64,000 nucleotides of DNA from Siphonodentalium dalli. Lineage: Eukaryota > Mollusca > Scaphopoda > Gadilida > Siphonodentaliidae. The DNA lies in contig CP136063.1 of NCBI GenBank assembly GCA_032622095.1, forward strand, positions 81,383,980-81,447,979, read 5' to 3'. Shown here one piece after another: positions 56,986-64,000 of this stretch. Position numbers and translations under genes: made by a program. Below the pieces are notes generated by a model. The model saw only the letters and a program-made list of their open reading frames with translations. It was not told the DNA's origin and ran no database searches. The first letter of the stretch is position 1. Each line of letters begins with the position of its first letter.

Positions 56986-57404
56986 GTTGGTTGCTAATTG
57001 CTAGATATACGACGCGGTATTTTGAAGGTGTTTCAAACTAGGAGATAGAAGTATTCTGCCTTTCAAATGGTGATGAATTATAGTAGTTTATTCAAATTTT
57101 ATGGCATAAATTGTTATTAAAACCGTATATACTATAAAAAATTAATGACTCGAAAATTAAGTGGGCCTTTAAACAAAGTCACAATTGCATTTAGGCTCAT
57201 CTCATACTCGTCCATTCAGCGATATTCTACTGCGCAGTTTGTTATAGCCTCCAGTATTTATTGAGCGTTATACCCCCAACTGTTATAATTCGCCTTTAGC
57301 AGGCGTACTCTTGCCTCAGATTATTGAGATATTAGGTCACACATAATCACATTAAATCGCATCGTAACATAGCAATTGTGTGGGCTCCTTGGCGTGAATA
57401 TGTA

Positions 57405-57700
57405 ATGAGAAATAAGGTCATACGTAATGACATTAAACTCAAGAAAACCCTCGAAAACAAAACAAAATCACATTTAATGTTTTACGTTATTTCCTTCATA
57501 AAAAGAATCTTCGTGATAATGAACCCTCTCGTTACTTTAGAATATAGAATTAACCTTAAAATAAAAAAAATCTTTGGAACACAGAACCTTCGGAATAACG
57601 AACCTTCGGATTGGTGAACCTTCGGAATAGCGAACATTCAGAGAAATTTCCGAATAGTGGACCTTCGGGATAGTGAACCTTCGGAATAGAGCCATGCCCC
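57405..57700 (+). repeat. Repeat unit with 16-bp CCTTCGGAATAG array, copy 1
   Basis: GTAATGACATTAAACTCAAG, then AACAAAACAAAATCACATTT, then an array GAACCTTCGGAATAGC (16-bp period). Repeated about 500 bp on at 57905-58195. Confidence 0.75.
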
Positions 57701-57904
57701 CCAATATTCATATAATATGCCCAGAGTTCAAAGGTATGGACCCATAAAATTCTAAACTTGGCCCTTAAAATAATGAACTCCAAATTGGAGCACACACAGA
57801 ACACCACTTAAGTCAACTGAACCTATGTCATGTCCCAATGCGGGAGGGTCCATATATACCACAACATTAATAGTATATGCCAAGAATTCAAAGGTATGGG
57901 CCCA

Positions 57905-58195
57905 CGTAATGACATAAAATCTCAAGAAAACCAGCGAAAACAAAACAAAATCACATTTAATGTTCTAAGTTAAGTTATTTCCTCCTGTATCTGTATCGGT
58001 GTGCGCGCATGATCAGTTCGGATGTGAGCGCACACTCCATATAAAGAATCTTTGTGAAAATGAACCCTCTCAAATTAGTCTCAATACTTTAAAATATAGA
58101 ATTAACCTAAAAATAACAAAAACCTTCGGAATAGAGAACCTTCGGAATAGCGGACCTTCGGGATAGCAAACCTTCATAATAGAAGCATGTCCCCA
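57905..58195 (+). repeat. Repeat unit with 16-bp array, copy 2
   Basis: Same order as 57405-57700, with an insertion near 57975-58040 (GTATCGGTGTGCGCGCATGA) and a shorter array. Confidence 0.7.
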
Positions 58196-58919
58196 CAATT
58201 ACACCGGTGACGTAAACACATGTGCCAATCTTAGTTGTACTCTCGTAATTATCGGTACGATGAAACGGTGACGGAATCTGACGAGGTTTGCCGAATGTAC
58301 AATCACCCAGTGAATTATCGATCGCCCATGCGATACAAAAAAACCAAAAGCAATAAACACCACACTACGGTGGCGTAATAATTTCAGTACTATAGAAGCT
58401 ACAATGTCATCATCCCCAACCAGGGCTGCAGCTACAAGATTGGTTGGGTGGGGTCGGGATATATTTTTCAATAGTTTGATATTTCAACCAGTATTTAGTG
58501 TGAAATATGGAACGTTTAGAACAAAATTCGAATAATTGTGTACTTTCAGTCAATAATTATTGTCTGACTCAAATGGTAACCAGGTTAGAAATTTCCAATA
58601 GTTGTAAACTTTGAGGTAGCAGTTGGAAAATTCAGACCGGTTGGGGTGCCAATGGAATTTATCGAACTTTTGAAGCTGGTAAAACATAGACCATCTAGCC
58701 TCGTCTCTGGCATCGATGCTTACACATATTCTGAAAATGAAATGAAATAGAAACAATGTAAGATATTTGGGATAATTTGCATATTGGACATATGCTATCG
58801 CTCTCTGTAGGCATGCAAACCTAGAAGCGTATCCAAACAAATATATATCTTATTCTATTGGGCTAAGGATTCTTGTGGCTACAATCGGATCGGGGTATCA
58901 AGCAGAGAAGCTACTATAA

Positions 58920-59740
58920 ACCCCTTATGGCATGGGACCAGGGCTCTATGGTGATATGAACGTCCGATATAAACTAGCCCAGAGAGAACGGGGAAACACG
59001 GGTCAGGTGGCTCCAAGACAAACTGAATATTCATTAGTTTTTACCACAAGGCATCGAATGGGAATGACATTTCACTCGGTATATTGGCCGATTTAAGTCA
59101 AATAAGGGTTTTGCAGGGTGGGCCCAAAAACAAACTTGTAAATATTCACCCTTTCAACCATACGCGATCCAAAATGGTCGCCGCTCAGAAGGGGTCAAAT
59201 AGGGTACACATTATTTCTCGGTCACTTGACCGATATAGATAAAATAAAGGGTGCTGTACGGTGGGATCGCAAAGCAAGCTAATTTTTCACACCTTCAGCC
59301 ATTCGAGCGAAAATGATAACTGATCAGATGAGGGGTCCATTTATGGTACCAAACAATTGGCCCCGCCCCATTTTAGGTCGAATACAGTGTGTTGTAGAGT
59401 GACCCCTGATGAGACAAACTAAATATTCACCCGCTTTCACCATCCCCGATCCAAAATGGCCGCCCCAGATTGGTTCAAATATGGCACCTATACAATTTCT
59501 CGGCCCCTTAATCGTTTGATGTGGTATAATTGGTGCTGTGGGGTGGCCACATGATATACTGAATGTCGTGGGTGCCCTATGTTACACCCCCCCCCCAGGA
59601 CGGCGGCAACTTTGGATCGGGTTGGTGAAAGGGATGTTTACTTTAATTTGTTTTACGGGCCACCCTACAACACCCTTTATCTCAAATCGCCGTGACTCGG
59701 GCCAAGATGGTGGACAACTACAACCAGAATACCTCTATCC
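58920..59740 (+). repeat. Tandem repeat of about 165-180 bp, diverged, last unit inverted
   Basis: CGATCCAAAATGGCCGC, ATTTCTCGG, GTCAAATAAGGGT, TGGGCC and AATATTCACC recur in order about four times. From 59590 the same motifs run in reverse (GGATCGGGTTGGTGAAAGGG, ACACCCTTTATCTCAAATCG). Confidence 0.7.
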
Positions 59741-60104
59741 GCTTCCATTACAACAATGGGACTGACGATCGTATATCACAATTAGTTATTTCGTGGCCAC
59801 GAATTAGTTATTTTGTGGCCACGAATTAGGTATTTCGTGGCCAGGAAATAAAAAAAATATTCCCATGTCCTAAAACTTTTGACTGACACTTACATAAATA
59901 TGACTCGCAGAATTGTTAGCACACAACTCCGTATTATGCGGTACTTCGTCCTGGCAATAAACATTAATTTTGTCAATTGATGAAATAACAACATCAATCA
60001 ATTTTACAACGACATCCTGAAACTTGAGTCATGATAAACATTACATTTGTAGGATAGTGGACATTACCACTGAAGCGCGTGATTGTGATGTATATGATTG
60101 ATGT

Positions 60105-60235
60105 GAACGACCCCCATAAGCTTTATGCTTGATGTCGGGTCCCCTCCATAAACCAATATTCATAATTCACATTTTGTAATATATATTTTATTGAATTAAT
60201 TGGAATAAATACTGTTTACATCAACCACATTTCTA
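60105..60235. repeat. Second copy of the 7375-7515 repeat
   Basis: AACGACCCCCATAAGCTTTA, CCAATATTCATAATTCA, TGGAATAAATACTGTTTACA. Confidence 0.6.
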
Positions 60236-60489
60236 TCAACTATTGTATCTGGTGTCCTGACTATATTGCAAGTTAATTTGGTAAAATCACATGTAGTTAC
60301 GATATATTACATGTAAGAGCCATCCATATATGATAGCCATTAAGTTCCACCACTGTGAAAATTTGAGTAAATTGTCAAACTCTATATAGGGTCCAAAGTT
60401 AGGTTTGTTCGCAACTGTAGTACACTACCCGCGGAGACTTATCTGACGACACCATTCTCAAAAGTACATTTCAGAGTCATACTTTGACA

Positions 60490-61430
60490 TATGTGCATAA
60501 TTTCAACTCGCACAATTCATGAAAAAGCTAATCGTGTTAGTTAATATCTGTATAATCAAGAAACGCTCTTTAAATTTTTAAAACCGTCCAAACAATTTGT
60601 TTCCACTGAAATATCAGACTGGAAACAAGTAGAGTCTGAAAGTAGACCGCCATATTTGATAATTTTTTTAATTTCAACTCGCACATCCACCAGAAGGTTA
60701 GTTATGAGAATTAATATTTGTATAATAAGCAAACGCTCTTTAAATTCTTAAAACAGTCAAAAAAAACTTTTTTCCAATAAAATTAACTGGACACAGATAA
60801 ACTCTGAAAGTAGACACGCTATTGATAAATAAACCGTTCGCATGTCGTTTTAGACAATCCGAAATTGCGCGACCGTTGTTTTCGACCAAAGGAATCTGAC
60901 TTGTGGAATCAGTGAGGGTGGGGGTAGGGTTAGCTTTTCTGCGATATCTTTACCAAAAATCGACGTTTTGTTTGTGGCATATGATCAAGATATCCTTGTA
61001 GATTGTTCATGTTCGTAGATATGTGATGTAGCTGATTTTAAGACTATACAATACCTTAATATTTGGGAAAGAAAATTGAAAATGCAGTCATAAATACAAT
61101 TCATCTGACGATTTTATGATAAAATTCCACATTAAGATATGTAATTAAGTAATTTGTGGCAAGATCTCTCCATATTTTTCGATTTCCAAGAACAAAGAAA
61201 GCCACTTACCGAACTTGCTATGCGTAATAGCATGTTTTTATTATCAGGTGGACGGGAAAAAAATAGACGGGTACACAAACAAAAGCCTCACACAAACCTG
61301 TTTCCACTAAAATATCAAGCTGGAAACAGGTAGATTCTGAAAATAGACACACTGGTGGCATAGAAACTGTTCTCATATCGCTTTTAACATTCCGAAAACG
61401 CGCGACCATTTGTTTCGACATAAGGAATCC
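60490..61430 (+). repeat. Diverged repeat of about 180 bp, three partial units
   Basis: TTTCAACTCGCACA, AAACGCTCTTTAAATT, AAATATCAGACTGGAAACA and GTAGAGTCTGAAAGTAGAC recur at 60500, 60670 and, in part, 61303. CGCGCGACCATTTGTTTCGA near 61400 matches 60866. Confidence 0.7.
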
Positions 61431-61436
61431 AACTAA

Positions 61437-62477
61437 AACGGAAGGAGCTGAAACAGAAGGGGCTGGACCAGAAACTTAATGTGTCAGAACCACTCACACT
61501 CCGTGATGAGGAGCTGTTGAAGGAATCGGGGTGCATTGGTTTGAAAAGTCCAATCCAGCTGCAGAACAAAATATGGCTGCAAACACGATGATGTTTGGTC
61601 TGCGGCCTGGGACCGAAAATCGAAAATGAAATGGGGTGATGTTATTTTAAAAGTTGATGATAGTGGCAGGCAGTATCTGGAGTTCAGTGAGCGAGCAACA
61701 AAAACAAGGACGGGCGCAAATAATGACAACCGGGCATTCAAACCTAAACAGTTCGCCACCAACAAGAGCCCGAAAATTGCCCAGTGAATGCATATAAGGA
61801 GTATTCTGCTCGTCGACCAAACAGCATGAAGATGGACGATAGCCCATTCTATTTGGCAATCAACCATACACGACGATACGGATCAGTCCTATGGTACAAG
61901 GAACAGCCTCTTGGTAACAACCAATCAACAATATCATGAAAACTATGGCAGAGAAAGCAAACTTACCTGGACGTAAAACAAATCACGCTGTCCGGAAAAC
62001 AACCTGCACTAAACTACTCCATTCTGTAGTACATCCAAGTACTATCCAACAACTTTCAGGTCATAAAAACATCCAAAGTGTAAATAACTATGCTGTTGCG
62101 TCCAACCAAATGTAACACAGTATGAGTGAGATCCTCAGTAATGCCTCCAGATATGTCAGTGTTAACCCGAGTCCTGATGCTGGAAGTGCAGATACTCATG
62201 ATAATGAAGTGCCCCATTCCATTTCTACTAGTACCTCCAGTTTGGAAAGGGTGTCGCGTTCCCCGGATGGCAGAATCAGTTCTCAATCGATTCAATTAAG
62301 CCAGTACATTCACACCAGCCTGTTGAGAAAGTTGACAATAAACGTGCGGTCGCTGGATTGTTCGACGGTGCCACAAGCAAAGAATGTTCCATCACTGTGC
62401 ACAATTACTACGGTGATGTTACTCGAGTGAAACGCAGAAGAATCCAGTTCATCGAAAGTGAATCTTATTCCGACTGA
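61437..62477 (+). pseudogene. Crypton-type tyrosine recombinase relic (KIAA1958/ZMYM2-like domain)
   Basis: Recombinase of the Crypton DNA-transposon family, which has been domesticated in vertebrate ZMYM2 and KIAA1958 proteins. In order: VSEPLTLRDEELLKESG; MFGLRPGTENRK (first catalytic Arg region); MKWGDVILKVDDSGRQYLEF, SERATKTRTG and FKPKQFATNKSPK; SPFYLAINHTRR; KTNHAVRKTTCTKLL (His-x-x-Arg box); STIQQLSGHKNIQSVNNYAV (second His and catalytic Tyr). A Ser-rich linker and the family tail LFDGATSKECSITVHNYYGD then VKRRRIQFIESESYSD follow to a stop at 62475. The frame is broken near 61590 (stop, shift), near 61625, and again around 61780 and in the tail. The N-terminal part is missing or lies in the repeats upstream. 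All catalytic positions that I can place are still present. Confidence 0.85.
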
Positions 62478-62744
62478 CAATAGTGACATTGTTGTTGTTG
62501 ATTGAATTATTCGTTCCTTAAATTTGAATTCAGCTCTTCACATTTTTCTCTGCTTGTATAAATCCTTCCGCATAGGGCACATTCAGATAACCTTCCGCCA
62601 GAGGGAATTCCCCCAAAGATTTTGTTGACAAAATATAGTTCCCAGTTCGTTCTTCATAAATAACAGCAGATTTCTCATGAAATATCGGAGGTTAGTTGTA
62701 ATAGCTAAGACTTATTTAAGTTCAATTGGTCATATAATAAACAT

Positions 62745-62894
62745 ATTATCACTACAGTGAAGTGATCTGAGTCTCGTTGAGAAGGTGAGATCCCGGATCA
62801 GACTCGCAGCCTGCGGCAGCTCGTCTGATCCGGGATCTCACCTTCTCAACTCGGCGTGATATGGAAACTCAGATCACTTCACTGTAGTGATAAT
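62745..62894. repeat. Hairpin C, copy 2
   Basis: Near-perfect palindrome, copy of 54996-55157, again flanked by ATATAATAAACAT on one side and TTTATTATATGA on the other. A C-run follows at about 62925. Confidence 0.85.
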
Positions 62895-62914
62895 TTCTAT
62901 TTATTATATGACTA

Positions 62915-64000
62915 TCATTTTTCTCCCCCCCCCCCCAATACCACTATAGTAAAGCGATCATTTCCGACCATCGGATCAGCTACAGTTTGATCCTATGTCA
63001 TAACACCCTCCTCTATCTCGCATATTGCGCATGTCAGTAAAAACCCGGACTATTTATTATGCGGTGTGTTCGACTATACTGCCCAACACAAAAGAAGTGC
63101 GCGAATGACATCCGACCAATCGCGCATGCGTAAATCTAGGTTACAATACACCAAATGATTTGGATAGGCCTGAACAAATCCCGCTGGCCTGTATTCGCAG
63201 GAAAGATTTGACCATGCACGCTTATCACAAATTGAAGAACGCCCTTTTAGACACACGAAAATGTGTCCAAAAGTACTTGTCAACGTACTGCTTTACACTG
63301 CAGTTTTGACAAACGTCACACTACCCTTAAAATGGAGAAAACAATGACATCGAAAAACACACCAACCTCTCCCATAAAATATTCGCCAATTTGACAGCTG
63401 TAACCGTTCACCATATGGCTATATTTGATGTTTCTCGTCGGGAAACACGTTTGTGCATTTTTTCGTGGACTTTTCATCCATGTGTCATTGACCATTCAGC
63501 TGCCAGCATTTTTTTTATGCTGATCCTAGCTTGGGGGGTGCCAGGGGAAATCACTGTACTAATTTGTATTTTGGTGTATTATAACCCATATTGATCACTG
63601 GAACGATAAGAAAGTCGCTTAAACGATTTCAAATTGCGTCCATTTATATACCCACGTCAAAATAAATAAATTTGATTCGAAACATGTCTGTGTTCTTACT
63701 TTATTAACCATTTTCTGCCACCACCCATATCTGAATGTGCTAAAAAATGACCTTGATTTGAATGTCATTTTATTTTCATTTTAGAGGAATTTTGGCAAAG
63801 TAAACAATGACGACGTGCATGCATGTGGTCGATCTGATAGCTTGTAGATACCACTTCCGGAAAATATGCCATACGATTCGCTAAGCCAATTGGGTGCACT
63901 TAGGTTTCACATTGGGCGCACCTACCAAATTTTCGAAAAAAATCGTTAGAAAACCAAAATTTTCCCTTAATAAGAATGCATTTATTGGCGGAAATTTTGG
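62915..64000. other. No gene recognised
   Basis: Short open frames only. A 67-codon frame at 63391-63594 has no splice or domain support. Confidence 0.35.

Overview
This is a stretch of animal nuclear DNA. It is AT-rich and gene-poor, has spliced-exon signals (polypyrimidine tract-AG acceptors, GTAAGT/GTGAGT donors, AATAAA) and is packed with transposable-element relics, palindromes and tandem repeats. A C-type-lectin domain end, several LINE (non-LTR retrotransposon) relics, a Crypton-type recombinase, a ZMYM1-like hAT transposase and a repeat that starts ACGCCC and ends GGGCGTATATTG point to a marine invertebrate. A mollusc or other lophotrochozoan is my best guess (inference). No bacterial operons, rRNA genes or tRNA genes were recognised.

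Layout. 0.2-4.5 kb: a complete hAT DNA transposon with an exact 8-bp target duplication and one frameshift in its transposase. 5-9.3 kb: MITE-like inverted-repeat elements and one convincing host exon (8.64 kb). 9.4-14.6 kb: a 34/36-bp minisatellite broken by a 2.2-kb giant palindrome with a further palindrome at each end, and by a 2-kb LINE. 15.2-16.3 kb: three exons in compatible phase, then a second LINE piece. 18.8-19.8 kb: a small gene model (TATA, signal-peptide exon, two more exons, AATAAA). 23.7-28.2 kb: an array of long and short hairpins, some preceded by CCAAT and TATA-like boxes. 30.3-33.4 kb: a 1.5-kb tandem duplication carrying TTAA-flanked palindromes. 33.4-39 kb: foldback and Helitron-like repeats. 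39.7-40.7 kb: a tyrosine recombinase/SGNH retroelement relic. 41.2-47.9 kb: a degenerate gene for a FEN1/XPG-like nuclease with a CXC tail, between inverted-repeat arms. 49.6-50.8 kb: palindrome with 16-bp repeat arms. 51.4 kb: C-type lectin exon. 52.8 kb: LINE endonuclease piece. 54.6-62.9 kb: foldback elements, nuclear-receptor-half-site-rich repeats, tandem repeats and a Crypton recombinase relic.

Most recognisable proteins belong to mobile elements. The host-gene content I can support is limited to a few exons. The observations most worth following are the FEN1-like nuclease element, the promoter-plus-hairpin modules at 24.4-25.8 kb, the pre-miRNA-like tandem hairpins at 26.2-28.2 kb, and the repeated architecture of inverted repeats whose ends or centres are themselves palindromes.
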